Shown: positions 13,917-21,486 of the stretch, one piece after another | How positions within the stretch are numbered: position 1 is the stretch's first letter | Layout of the letters: each line of letters begins with the position of its first letter | Assembly: GCA_045805345.1 (NCBI GenBank) | Contig: JBJMLK010000129.1 | Span: 1-25,688 of the forward strand | Direction of reading: 5' to 3' | Length of the DNA stretch: 25,688 bases | Source of the DNA: AC-37 sp045805345 | GTDB taxonomy: Bacteria; Actinomycetota; Thermoleophilia; Solirubrobacterales; Thermoleophilaceae | The notes under the pieces: generated by a model | Databases searched by the model: none | The model's input: only the letters and a program-made list of their open reading frames with translations | What the model was told of the DNA's origin: nothing | Program-made: the position numbers and the translations under genes

Positions 13917-16655
13917 TCAGCCGTCCGGGTCGGCGCGATCCCGGTCGTCGGCGTTCGGGCCGGGCGGCGGCGGCGCGCTGTCCCAGCCCTTCACCGAGTG
14001 CCACAGCAGCTTGTCCAGCTCGTGCTGCGGGATCTTGTCGATCGTGGACGTGTTCAGGCCCTTCATCGCGCGCCGGTTGCGCGGCGTGTCGGCGTTGCGG
14101 GCGTCGATGTTGATCTTCGGCCCGATAGCGCTGTAGGGCGCGCTGTTCGACGGAGTCGAGTTGAACGCGTCGTAGAGCGGCACGCCGAGCGCGTCGAACA
14201 GGTTCAGCGGGTTCATTCCGATCGGGATCTCGGCCGTCCGCACGAACGATGGGAAGTCGTAGCGGGTCTGCACCAGCGCGCCCTTCTTGGCAAACGGGCT
14301 GATGGCCAGGGCGGGGATCCGGTGGGCGTCCACGTGGTCCGCCCCGTCCTGCGAGTCGTCCTCGATCACGAGGATCAGCGAGCTGCCCCAGACCGGCGAG
14401 TGCGAGATCGTGTCGACGATCTGACCCAACCCGTAGTCGTTCTCCGCGACCATCGCCCGCGGCGTGCGACGGCCGGGCGAGAGGCCCTGCGTGTGGTCGT
14501 TGGACAGCACGAGGTAGTTGAGCGCCGGCACGCTGTTCGTGGCCACCTGGGCGGTGAAGCGCTGCTTGAAGCAGTCGAAGCGCGACTCGGAGTTCGGCGG
14601 CGCGGTGGGCGGCGGGGTCGAGTCCCAGACCTCGTCCTGGGTGATCGCGTTCGTGCCGATGTACGCGTCGTTCGGGAAGCAGCCCACCGGAGCACCCAGA
14701 TCCGACTTCGAGAACTTCTTCGCCACCTGCTGGGACTCCGCGGCGTTGCGGTCCTTGTCGGTCAGCGGCACGACGCCCGCGATGGCCTCGCCGTAGTTGA
14801 AGTACGAGATCCCCTGGCGCTCGGCCTGGTCGAACAGGAAGCCCTTCGGCGGCCAGGTGATCGAGTAGACGCCGAAGTCGTACGGCCGCCCGCGGTCGCC
14901 GTAGTTCTGGTGCCAGTTCTTGACCACGTAGTCCGACACCGCGGAGCCCGACGTCCAGAAGTGACCGTCGATCGACGCCTCGGAGTTGGCGAACACGTGG
15001 TCGAGCAGCGGGAAGCGCTTCGCCAGCGCGTGCGCGTTCGGCGTGATGTTCGCGGGGAAGAGCGACAGCTTGGGGTCGCTCGCGCCGCGGCCGGCGTCGC
15101 CGAAGACCTGGTCGTAGGTGCGGTTCTCGCGCACGATGTAGAAGACGTGCTTGATCTTGCCGCCGCCGGGCGCGTCGGGCGGGACGATCGGCGAGCCGTG
15201 CGGCGCGGTGCGCGAGTTCACGGGCTTGATCTGGCGCGTGACCTGGTCGCTGAACTGGGCCATCTGCCGGTCGGTGGGGAACGGCACGATGCCCGCGGTC
15301 CCGGTGACGATCGACGGCAGGTAGCGGAACGTGTTGATGTTGTTGTCGGAGTTGTCGGGCGACAGCGGGTTGGGCCCGTGCGGGTTCGGCCCGACGCCGA
15401 AGCCCTTTGCCGCGATCCACACGACCTTCTTGTCGTGCGGCGCCGGCGTGGCCATCACGGGGTACGACGCCGTCGGGATGCGGCCGAGCATCAGCGGGGC
15501 CGGGACCTTGCGGCCGCTGACCGTGATCGTCCGGCCGTCCTTGTGCTTCTTGATGCGGCACGGGCTGCGCAGCCTGTAGAGCGCGACAGCATCCTCGCCC
15601 GAGTCGGCACTGGTGAGATAGCACCCGTAGGGGTCGACCGCCACGTGCGTCGGCTCGGTGCCGCGACCCGTCCGGCGGCCGAGCTCGAGCTGGCGCCGAA
15701 GGGTCATCGACTTCGTGTCGATCACGCCGACGCGGTCCTCGGCCGCCACCGCCACGAACGCGCGGTCGGCGGTCGGGTCGGCGACGATCGACTCGGGATG
15801 CGAGAGGTGGGCCCCGACCTTGATGTCCTTGACCTTGCTCGCGGACTTCAGGTTGATGACCGACACCGTGCCGTCGGCCTCGTTGGACACCAACCCGCGG
15901 CCGTCGCGCGTGATCGCCGCGCCGTACGGGTAGCTGCCGGTCTTCACGTAGCGCACGGCCTTCGTCTTGGTGTTGACGATCGCGGCGGCGTCGCCCAGGT
16001 TGAGTGCCGCCAACAGCGTGGTCCCGTCCCGCGAGATCGCGAGGTCGCGCGGCCACGACAGCTTCTGGCCCACGTTGGTCGGCGGGAAGTTCTGAGGCGT
16101 GGGCGCGCTCGACGGAGGCGGGACCGGGATCACCCCGGCGCGCGTCGCCCGGCCCGTCGTCCTGTCGTACTTGAAGACGTGGATCACGTCACCCTGCTTG
16201 CCAGGCGTGCCCTTGGGCGACTGCTGGTCGGTGTGGCCGGACTCGGCGACGCCCGACACGTACGCGGTCCTGCCGTCCTTCGCCATCGCGATCCCTCCGG
16301 TCACGCCGGGCATCGGGATCTTCTGCACGAGGCGGCCGACTCGCTTGGCGCGCCGGTTGCGGCACACGCGGTCCTTCTTGCCACAGTGGATGTGGGGGGT
16401 CACCTCCACGATCCGGATGTCGTTGAACCCGCGGCCGGCCGAGAGCGTCCAGAGGAAGCGGGCGTTGTGGGTCAGCGCGCCGCCGCCGGGATGGTTGCCC
16501 AGCGAGGTGAGCTTGCCGGGCGGCAGCAGCAGGCGCCCGCTCGGCTGGATGTGCGACTTCGGCCCGACCTCGTCCTTGGGCGCGACGACGGCCGTCGCGA
16601 CCCCGGCGGAGACGGCCAGAACCCCGGCGAGCGGTAGGGCCAGACGCAGCTGCAC
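13917..16655 (-). CDS. Secreted beta-propeller (YncE-like) fused to phosphoesterase domain
   Basis: A 912-residue exported protein. It begins with a hydrophobic signal segment (ALPLAGVLAVSAGVATAVV). Roughly residues 30-400 contain YVTN/YncE-type propeller repeats with recurring phrases such as DGRTAYVSG, DGTTLLAAL, DGRGLVSNEADGTVSVI and DRAFVAVAAEDRVGVID. The C-terminal half starts at IKHVFYIVRENRTYDQVFGD and carries phosphoesterase-family landmarks (SEASIDGHFW, VIEDDSQDGADHVDAHR), as in bacterial phosphatidylinositol/phospholipase C-type and alkaline-phosphatase-superfamily enzymes. The same two-domain layout is known in other bacteria. The substrate is unknown. The start is taken as GTG at 16655; a GTG about 14 codons upstream would add a basic n-region and is possible. 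Readings back to 18032 cross the neighbouring SDR and FHA genes and are not real. Confidence 0.85.
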   Translation of the reverse strand: MQLRLALPLAGVLAVSAGVATAVVAPKDEVGPKSHIQPSGRLLLPPGKLTSLGNHPGGGALTHNARFLWTLSAGRGFNDIRIVEVTPHIHCGKKDRVCRNRRAKRVGRLVQKIPMPGVTGGIAMAKDGRTAYVSGVAESGHTDQQSPKGTPGKQGDVIHVFKYDRTTGRATRAGVIPVPPPSSAPTPQNFPPTNVGQKLSWPRDLAISRDGTTLLAALNLGDAAAIVNTKTKAVRYVKTGSYPYGAAITRDGRGLVSNEADGTVSVINLKSASKVKDIKVGAHLSHPESIVADPTADRAFVAVAAEDRVGVIDTKSMTLRRQLELGRRTGRGTEPTHVAVDPYGCYLTSADSGEDAVALYRLRSPCRIKKHKDGRTITVSGRKVPAPLMLGRIPTASYPVMATPAPHDKKVVWIAAKGFGVGPNPHGPNPLSPDNSDNNINTFRYLPSIVTGTAGIVPFPTDRQMAQFSDQVTRQIKPVNSRTAPHGSPIVPPDAPGGGKIKHVFYIVRENRTYDQVFGDAGRGASDPKLSLFPANITPNAHALAKRFPLLDHVFANSEASIDGHFWTSGSAVSDYVVKNWHQNYGDRGRPYDFGVYSITWPPKGFLFDQAERQGISYFNYGEAIAGVVPLTDKDRNAAESQQVAKKFSKSDLGAPVGCFPNDAYIGTNAITQDEVWDSTPPPTAPPNSESRFDCFKQRFTAQVATNSVPALNYLVLSNDHTQGLSPGRRTPRAMVAENDYGLGQIVDTISHSPVWGSSLILVIEDDSQDGADHVDAHRIPALAISPFAKKGALVQTRYDFPSFVRTAEIPIGMNPLNLFDALGVPLYDAFNSTPSNSAPYSAIGPKINIDARNADTPRNRRAMKGLNTSTIDKIPQHELDKLLWHSVKGWDSAPPPPGPNADDRDRADPDG

Positions 16656-16690
16656 CCCGGCATCGTGGCATCTCGGGCGCCCGGCGCGTG

Positions 16691-16704
16691 TCACCGGGTG
16701 GTGA
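16691..16704. other. Small inverted repeat between SDR and phosphoesterase genes
   Basis: TCACC and GGTGA arms around a four-base loop in the 62-base gap between the stop of the SDR gene and the phosphoesterase start. It may be a regulator site or a weak hairpin. It is short and could be chance. Confidence 0.25.
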
Positions 16705-16717
16705 AGCGCCCGCTCGC

Positions 16718-17569
16718 CTAGGGCTTGGGCGACGGGTACTGGGCGCGCATCATCGCGTCCCAGCCGCGGTCCGGCAGCGCACGCCGGGTGACCAGCAGCA
16801 CCCGCGCCCCGGCGGTCACCAGGTAGCGCGGCTTGGGCCGGCGGCTGTCGATCGCGCGCTCGATCACCTTCGCCACGGAGTCGGGCCCCGCGGCGAGCCG
16901 CGCCATCGGGCCCTCGTATGCCTCGACGGTCTTCTCCGCCACCTGGCGGTTGAACGTCGCGTAGGGCCCGTCCTTGGCCGTGCCCTCGTCGATCGAGCGC
17001 TCGGCCGCCGTGGCGAACTCGGTCTTGATCAGCCCCGGCTCGACGATCGAGACGCCGATGCCGAAGCCGCGCACCTCGAAGCGCAGCGCGTCCGACAGCG
17101 CCTCGACGGCGTGCTTGGTGGCGTGGTAGATGCCGCCGCCCGGGAAGACCAGCTTCCCGCCCATCGAGCTGATGTTCACGATCCGGCCGCTGCCCTGACG
17201 GCGCATGCCGGGCAGCACGAGCTGGCACATGCGGAGGAGGCCGAACACGTTCGTCTCGAACTGGCGCCGCACCGACTCCATCGACACGTCCTCGATGGCG
17301 CCCGACTGGCTGTAGCCGGCGTTGTTCACGAGCGCGCCGACCGCGCCCTCGGCCTGCTCGACGGCCTCGACGGCGGAGCGCATCGACTCCTCGTCGGTCA
17401 CGTCGAGGGCCATCGTCCGGCAGCCCTTCGCCTCGAGGTCGGCGATCGACTCCGGCTTGCGCGCGGTCGCGTACACCGTGTGCCCGCCGGCGGCCAGTCG
17501 CTCGGCGGTCGCGCGGCCGATGCCGGTCGAGCAACCGGTGATAAGGACCGCCTTCGAGACGTCCGCCAT
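16718..17569 (-). CDS. Classical SDR-family oxidoreductase
   Basis: A 283-residue SDR with a full set of motifs: TGCSTGIGR (residues 11-19), NNAG (82-85) and the triad Ser135, Tyr148, Lys152 (NISS, YHATK). The phrase ITGCSTGIGRATAERLAAGGHTVYATAR, broken here by motif, is typical of the 17-beta-hydroxysteroid-dehydrogenase-like/retinol-dehydrogenase-like SDRs. The Arg in ATARKPE after the second strand favours NADP(H). The C-terminal 60 residues, with EGPMARLAAGPDSVAKVIERAI, are usual for this group. The substrate is not predictable. The start is ATG at 17569. It is divergent from the FHA gene across about 41 bases and followed by the phosphoesterase gene on the same strand. Confidence 0.88.
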   Translation of the reverse strand: MADVSKAVLITGCSTGIGRATAERLAAGGHTVYATARKPESIADLEAKGCRTMALDVTDEESMRSAVEAVEQAEGAVGALVNNAGYSQSGAIEDVSMESVRRQFETNVFGLLRMCQLVLPGMRRQGSGRIVNISSMGGKLVFPGGGIYHATKHAVEALSDALRFEVRGFGIGVSIVEPGLIKTEFATAAERSIDEGTAKDGPYATFNRQVAEKTVEAYEGPMARLAAGPDSVAKVIERAIDSRRPKPRYLVTAGARVLLVTRRALPDRGWDAMMRAQYPSPKP

Positions 17570-17578
17570 CGGTGGCGG

Positions 17579-17584
17579 ACTCTA
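17579..17584 (-). promoter_or_regulatory. Putative -10 box of the SDR gene at 16718-17569
   Basis: TAGAGT on the minus strand, preceded by GGGG, ends nine bases before the ATG at 17569. It has the GGGTANNNT look shared by several start-proximal boxes in this window. Confidence 0.4.
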
Positions 17585-17597
17585 CCCCCGCGGGCGG

Positions 17598-17603
17598 TAC
17601 TGT
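17598..17603 (+). promoter_or_regulatory. Putative -10 box for a leaderless FHA-gene transcript
   Basis: TACTGT ends seven bases before the GTG at 17611, with no Shine-Dalgarno sequence between. It favours the GTG at 17611 over the ATG at 17614 as the first codon. Confidence 0.4.
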
Positions 17604-17610
17604 GCGGCGC

Positions 17611-18291
17611 GTGATGGCCGCCGATCCATCCGGACCCAAGCCGGCCACAGCGGTCGAGCTGAAGGCGCAGATCGAGGCCGAGCGGGCCGGCAAGCCGTTC
17701 CTGATGTACCGCGGGGAGGAGGGCGAGCAGCAGCTCGTGTTCATGGACCGCGGGCCGCTCTCGATCGGACGCCGCGCAGCCACCGACCTGTCGCTCCACT
17801 GGGACAACCAGGTGTCGGGCCTGCACGCGGTGCTCGAGCTGGTGGGCGGCGAGTGCACGCTGGTCGACGACGGGCTGTCGCGCAACGGGTCGTACGTGAA
17901 CGGCGAGCGCGTGCACGGGCGGCGCCGCCTGCGCGACGGCGACATGCTGCGCTTCGGCAACACCGCCGTGCAGTACCGCGAGCCGGTGGCCGAGGTGGGC
18001 GACAGCACCGTGGCGGCGGCCGACCAGCTCACGAGCGCGAGCCTGTCGGACGCTCAGCGCCGCGTGCTCACCGCGCTCTGCCGGCCGTTCAAGGACGGCA
18101 GCGAGTTCGCCACGCCGGCCACCAACCAGCAGATCGCCGAGGAGCTGTTCCTGTCCGTCGACGCGGTGAAGACGCACCTGCGCACGCTGTTCGCCAAGTT
18201 CGACGTCGAGGACCTGCCGCAGAACCGCAAGCGGCTCGCGCTCGCCGAGCGGGCGCTGCAGAGCGGGCTCGTGTCCGTGCGCGACCTCTGA
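17611..18291 (+). CDS. FHA-domain protein with C-terminal LuxR-like helix-turn-helix
   Basis: A protein of about 226 residues. Numbering from the ATG at 17614, an N-terminal helix rich in charges (about 10-27) precedes an FHA domain (about 40-122). Its phosphothreonine-binding residues are in place: GR at 52-53, Ser68 and His71 in VSGLHA, and Asn91 and Asn96 in RNGSYVNG. After a linker, residues 143-225 hold a winged or LuxR/GerE-like helix-turn-helix, NQQIAEELFLSVDAVKTHLR (171-190). This suggests a DNA-binding regulator that recognises a phosphorylated partner. The Ser/Thr kinase gene begins 28 bases downstream, so the kinase is the obvious candidate partner. A GTG at 17572 would start only two bases from the divergent ATG and is unlikely. 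Confidence 0.85.
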   Translation: MMAADPSGPKPATAVELKAQIEAERAGKPFLMYRGEEGEQQLVFMDRGPLSIGRRAATDLSLHWDNQVSGLHAVLELVGGECTLVDDGLSRNGSYVNGERVHGRRRLRDGDMLRFGNTAVQYREPVAEVGDSTVAAADQLTSASLSDAQRRVLTALCRPFKDGSEFATPATNQQIAEELFLSVDAVKTHLRTLFAKFDVEDLPQNRKRLALAERALQSGLVSVRDL

Positions 18292-18319
18292 TGCGCCGTT
18301 CCGCGCCGATCGGTGCCGT

Positions 18320-21214
18320 GTGATGCTCGAGGCCCCGCGGATCGGGTCGGAGTTCGCCGGCTACCGGGTCGAGGCGCTGCTCGCGCGCGGCGGCATGGCG
18401 GCCGTCTACCGCGCCCACCACATCCGGCTCGACCGCACCGTCGCGCTGAAGATCATCGCGCTCGAGCTGGCGCAGGACGATCGCTTCCGCGAGCGCTTCC
18501 TGCGCGAGTCGCGCGTGGCCGCCGGGATCGACCACCAGAACATCGTCCCCGTTTACGACGCGGGCGAGGCCGAGGGCCTGCTCTACATCGCGATGCGCTA
18601 CGTGGACGACACCGACCTGCGCGACCTGCTGCGCGACGAGGCGCCGCTGGAGGTCGACCGCGCGATCTCGATCGCGTCGCAGGCGGCGAGCGCGCTGGCG
18701 GCGGCGCACCGCCGCGACCTCGTGCACCGCGACGTGAAGCCGGGCAACATCCTGCTGATCCGGCGCAGCTCGCCCGATGCCGCCGACCACGTGTACCTGT
18801 CGGACTTCGGCCTGGCCAAGCACGCCAGCTCGGTGAGCGGGCTGACGAAGACGGGCCAGTTCGTGGGCACCGTGAGCTACACCGCGCCGGAGCAGGTCGA
18901 GGGCAAGCCGGTCGACGCGCGCACCGACATCTACGCGCTCGGCTGCGTGCTGTTCGAGATGCTCACCGGGCGGCCGCCGTTCAAGAAGGAGGAGGACGTG
19001 GCCGTGATCATGGCCCACCTCCGCGAGGAGGCCCCGCTCGTCAGCGACCTGCGCGCGGACTGCCCGCCGGCGCTCGGCCGGGTCGTGGCGAAGGCGCTCG
19101 CCAAGCCGCCCGCCGACCGGTTCCAGAACTGCGACGAGCTGGTGGCGGCGCTGCGGGCGGCGGCCACGGGCAAGCCGGTGCCGGCGGACGCGCCGGAGGC
19201 GGCCGCGGCGGCCCTCGACGCGACCGAGGCGGCGGGGCCGCCGCGGCCGGGACCCGTGCTTCCCGGCTCGCCGGACAGGCCGGTGCCCGAGCCGCCCGTG
19301 CGGCCCGCGGAGCCGCCGCCCCCCCAACGGAGCCGCTGGCCGCTCCTGGCCGCGGCGCTCGCCGCGATCGGCGTCGCCGTGGCGCTCGTCGCGGTGCTCT
19401 CCGGGGGCGAGGAGAAGAAGCAGCGGCGGGCGACGCCGGTCGCCGTCGCCGCCGGGCCGCAATGGACCGCACTGCACGCCGCGCCGACCGCGCGCCAGCA
19501 GGTGGCGTCGGCCGTGGTCGGCGGGCGGATCTGGGTGATCGGCGGGCTCACCGGAGCTGCGGCCACGCGCAAGGTCGAGCGCTACGACCCCGCCACGGGC
19601 GTCTGGGACGCCGAGCCCGACCTGCCCGTGACGCTGCACCACGCCATGGCCGCGTCGTACCGCGGCGAGCCGGTGGTGGCCGGCGGCTGGGAGCCGCGCG
19701 GGGCCAACCTGTCGGCGGTCGCGTCGCGCAGGGTGCTCGCGCTGCGCGACGGGCACTGGGAGGACCTCCCGCCACTGCACCACGGGCGCGCCGCCGGCGC
19801 GGCGGCCGTGGCCGACGGCAAGCTCGTGGTGGTCGGCGGTCAGGCGAACGGCAAGCTCGTGTCGCCGAGCGAGGTGTACGACGGCAAGCGCTGGCGCGCC
19901 GCCGCGCCGCCGCCCACTCCGCGTGAGCACGTGGCCGCCGTGTCCGACGGGCGCTACGTGTACGCCGTCGGCGGCCGCCAGCTGTCGGCGGACCGCAACA
20001 CGGGCGCGCTCGAGCGCTACGACCCGCGCACCGGCCGCTGGACCAAGCTGGCACCGATGCCGATCCCCGCGGGCAGCCTCGGCGCCGCGCTCGTGCGCGG
20101 CCACCTGGTGGCCGTGGGCGGCGAGGGTCCGAACCGCGTGCTGGGCGCGGTGCAGTCGTTCGACCTGAAGTCGGGCAAGTGGACCCAGCTGCCGGAGATG
20201 CGCACGCCGCGCCACGGCACTGCGGTCGCCGTGGTCGGCGGGACGCTGTACGCGCTCGACGGCGCGCGGGCGCCGGCCCACGCCGGCTCGACCAGCGTGG
20301 CGGAGGGCATCGACCTGGCCGCCGCCTACGGCGAGGCGCCCTCGGTGCGCCCGTGGCGAACGGTGCGGCCGGCACCGACGGCGCGGCAGCAGCTGGCCAG
20401 CGCCGTGTTGCAGGGCCGGGTATGGGTGCTGGGCGGGCTCACGAAGAACGTGTCGACCACGAAGGTCGAGGCCTACGACCCCGCGATCGACACCTGGACG
20501 CCCGAGCCGCCCCTGCCGCTCGCGCTGCACCACGCGATGGCCGGGAGCGTGAACGGCCAGCTGGTGGTGGCCGGGGGCTGGATCCCGCACGCCGCGAACC
20601 TGTCGGCGACCGTGTCCGACCAGGCCTTCGCCCTGCGCGGCGGGCGCTGGGTGGCGCTCCCGCGCATGCACCACGCCCGCGCTGCGGGCGCCGCGGCGGT
20701 GGCGGGCGGCAAGCTCGTGGTGGTCGGCGGTCAGGCCGACGGCCGCCTCGTGCCGCAGACGGAGGTCTTCGACGGGCGCGGCTGGCGCGACGCCGCGCCG
20801 CTGCCCACGCCGCGCGAGCACCTGGCGGCCGCGTCCGACGGGCGCTACGTGTACGCGGTCGGCGGCCGCGACCTGTCGGCCGACCGCAACACCGGTGCGC
20901 TCGAGCGCTACGACCCGGCCGCGGACCGCTGGACCAAGCTGCCGCCGATGCCGAAGCCCGCCGGCAGCCTGGGGGCGGCGATCGTGCGCGGCCAGCTGGT
21001 GGCCGTCGGCGGCGAGGGACCGGACAGGGTGATCGGCGCGGTGCAGGCGTTCGGCCTGCGGGCCGGCGCGTGGGCCGAGCTGCCGGAGATGGGCACGCCG
21101 CGCCACGGCACGGCCGTGGCCGCCGTGGGCGACACGCTGTACGTGCTGGGCGGGGCCCGCCAGCCGGGCCACGCCGGCTCCACGGACGCGGCCGAGGCGC
21201 TCGACTTCAGGTAG
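18320..21214 (+). CDS. Membrane Ser/Thr protein kinase with two extracellular Kelch propellers
   Basis: A 964-residue protein. Residues about 10-280 form a Hanks-type kinase with intact catalytic residues: the Gly-rich loop LLARGGMAAVY, Lys44 in VALK, Glu63, HRDVKPGN (Asp138), DFG (Asp162) and APE (189-191). A Pro-rich linker leads to one membrane segment (about 339-362). The rest, about residues 382-964, is Kelch repeats with recurring VVGG/AVGG strands and YDP..W motifs, predicted outside the cell. The repeats form two six-blade sets, 382-678 and 679-964, that are duplicates in exact register. A sensor role with the FHA-HTH protein upstream as partner is inferred. The start is GTG 18320 or ATG 18323. 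Confidence 0.92.
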   Translation: MMLEAPRIGSEFAGYRVEALLARGGMAAVYRAHHIRLDRTVALKIIALELAQDDRFRERFLRESRVAAGIDHQNIVPVYDAGEAEGLLYIAMRYVDDTDLRDLLRDEAPLEVDRAISIASQAASALAAAHRRDLVHRDVKPGNILLIRRSSPDAADHVYLSDFGLAKHASSVSGLTKTGQFVGTVSYTAPEQVEGKPVDARTDIYALGCVLFEMLTGRPPFKKEEDVAVIMAHLREEAPLVSDLRADCPPALGRVVAKALAKPPADRFQNCDELVAALRAAATGKPVPADAPEAAAAALDATEAAGPPRPGPVLPGSPDRPVPEPPVRPAEPPPPQRSRWPLLAAALAAIGVAVALVAVLSGGEEKKQRRATPVAVAAGPQWTALHAAPTARQQVASAVVGGRIWVIGGLTGAAATRKVERYDPATGVWDAEPDLPVTLHHAMAASYRGEPVVAGGWEPRGANLSAVASRRVLALRDGHWEDLPPLHHGRAAGAAAVADGKLVVVGGQANGKLVSPSEVYDGKRWRAAAPPPTPREHVAAVSDGRYVYAVGGRQLSADRNTGALERYDPRTGRWTKLAPMPIPAGSLGAALVRGHLVAVGGEGPNRVLGAVQSFDLKSGKWTQLPEMRTPRHGTAVAVVGGTLYALDGARAPAHAGSTSVAEGIDLAAAYGEAPSVRPWRTVRPAPTARQQLASAVLQGRVWVLGGLTKNVSTTKVEAYDPAIDTWTPEPPLPLALHHAMAGSVNGQLVVAGGWIPHAANLSATVSDQAFALRGGRWVALPRMHHARAAGAAAVAGGKLVVVGGQADGRLVPQTEVFDGRGWRDAAPLPTPREHLAAASDGRYVYAVGGRDLSADRNTGALERYDPAADRWTKLPPMPKPAGSLGAAIVRGQLVAVGGEGPDRVIGAVQAFGLRAGAWAELPEMGTPRHGTAVAAVGDTLYVLGGARQPGHAGSTDAAEALDFR
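19463..21214 (+). repeat. Tandem duplication of a complete Kelch propeller (891-base period)
   Basis: Unit 1 (19463-20353) and unit 2 (20354-21214) encode the same six Kelch blades. Matching codons are exactly 891 bases apart at the first Trp (19463 and 20354) and again at the HHAMA motif in blade 2 (19637 and 20528), so no net insertion or deletion has built up between those points. Blades 3-5 are the most similar; for example, the segment YVYAVGGR.LSADRNTGALERYDP is shared. Unit 2 lacks the linker that ends unit 1. Confidence 0.9.
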
Positions 21215-21412
21215 CTACCAGGCCCCGCTCGTGGTCTCGTAGTCGCCGGTCGGGTCGTCGAGGTAGCGGGAGGCGGTGCGGCTGAGCGCGCGGGCGGCGC
21301 GACGTAGCGGCGACGGCTCCGACCGCGGCAGCGAGCGGCGGTACTCGTCGAGCGTGACGCCGGGCTCGACGTCGGTGGCGATGTAGGCGATGGTGTAGGA
21401 GCCGGTCTGCAT
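21215..21412 (-). CDS. Small hypothetical protein (65 aa)
   Basis: I do not recognise this protein. It is 65 residues, starting MQTGSYTIAYIATDVEPG, with an Arg/Ser-rich middle and the end DDPTGDYETTSGAW. A good ribosome site (GAGGG, seven bases before the ATG at 21412) supports translation. It sits between two long genes, stopping exactly one base after the kinase stop on the other strand and divergent from the ABC exporter. There is no membrane segment or signal. Tyr- and Thr-rich ends are unusual next to its neighbours. It could be a small regulatory protein or a spurious ORF in GC-rich DNA. Confidence 0.55.
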   Translation of the reverse strand: MQTGSYTIAYIATDVEPGVTLDEYRRSLPRSEPSPLRRAARALSRTASRYLDDPTGDYETTSGAW

Positions 21413-21419
21413 GTCGTTT

Positions 21420-21424
21420 CCCTC
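21420..21424 (-). promoter_or_regulatory. Ribosome binding site of the 65-aa hypothetical gene
   Basis: GAGGG on the minus strand, seven bases before the ATG at 21412. It is the main sequence support for that small gene being real. Confidence 0.5.
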
Positions 21425-21486
21425 TCGGTCGCGGTTGCAGGACCGATGCTCCCGCCCTTCTCGGCTCGCGAATAGGCACCCTGGGT

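Noticed and set aside
13917..18032. A 1371-codon minus-strand open frame suggesting a giant protein
   Set aside because: Only the part below 16655 is the propeller/phosphoesterase. The upstream part runs out of frame through the SDR gene and antisense to the FHA gene.
18089..21172. A 1027-codon antisense open frame across the kinase gene
   Set aside because: It is the mirror of high third-position GC in the kinase; composition is His/Arg/Gly-rich with no domain.
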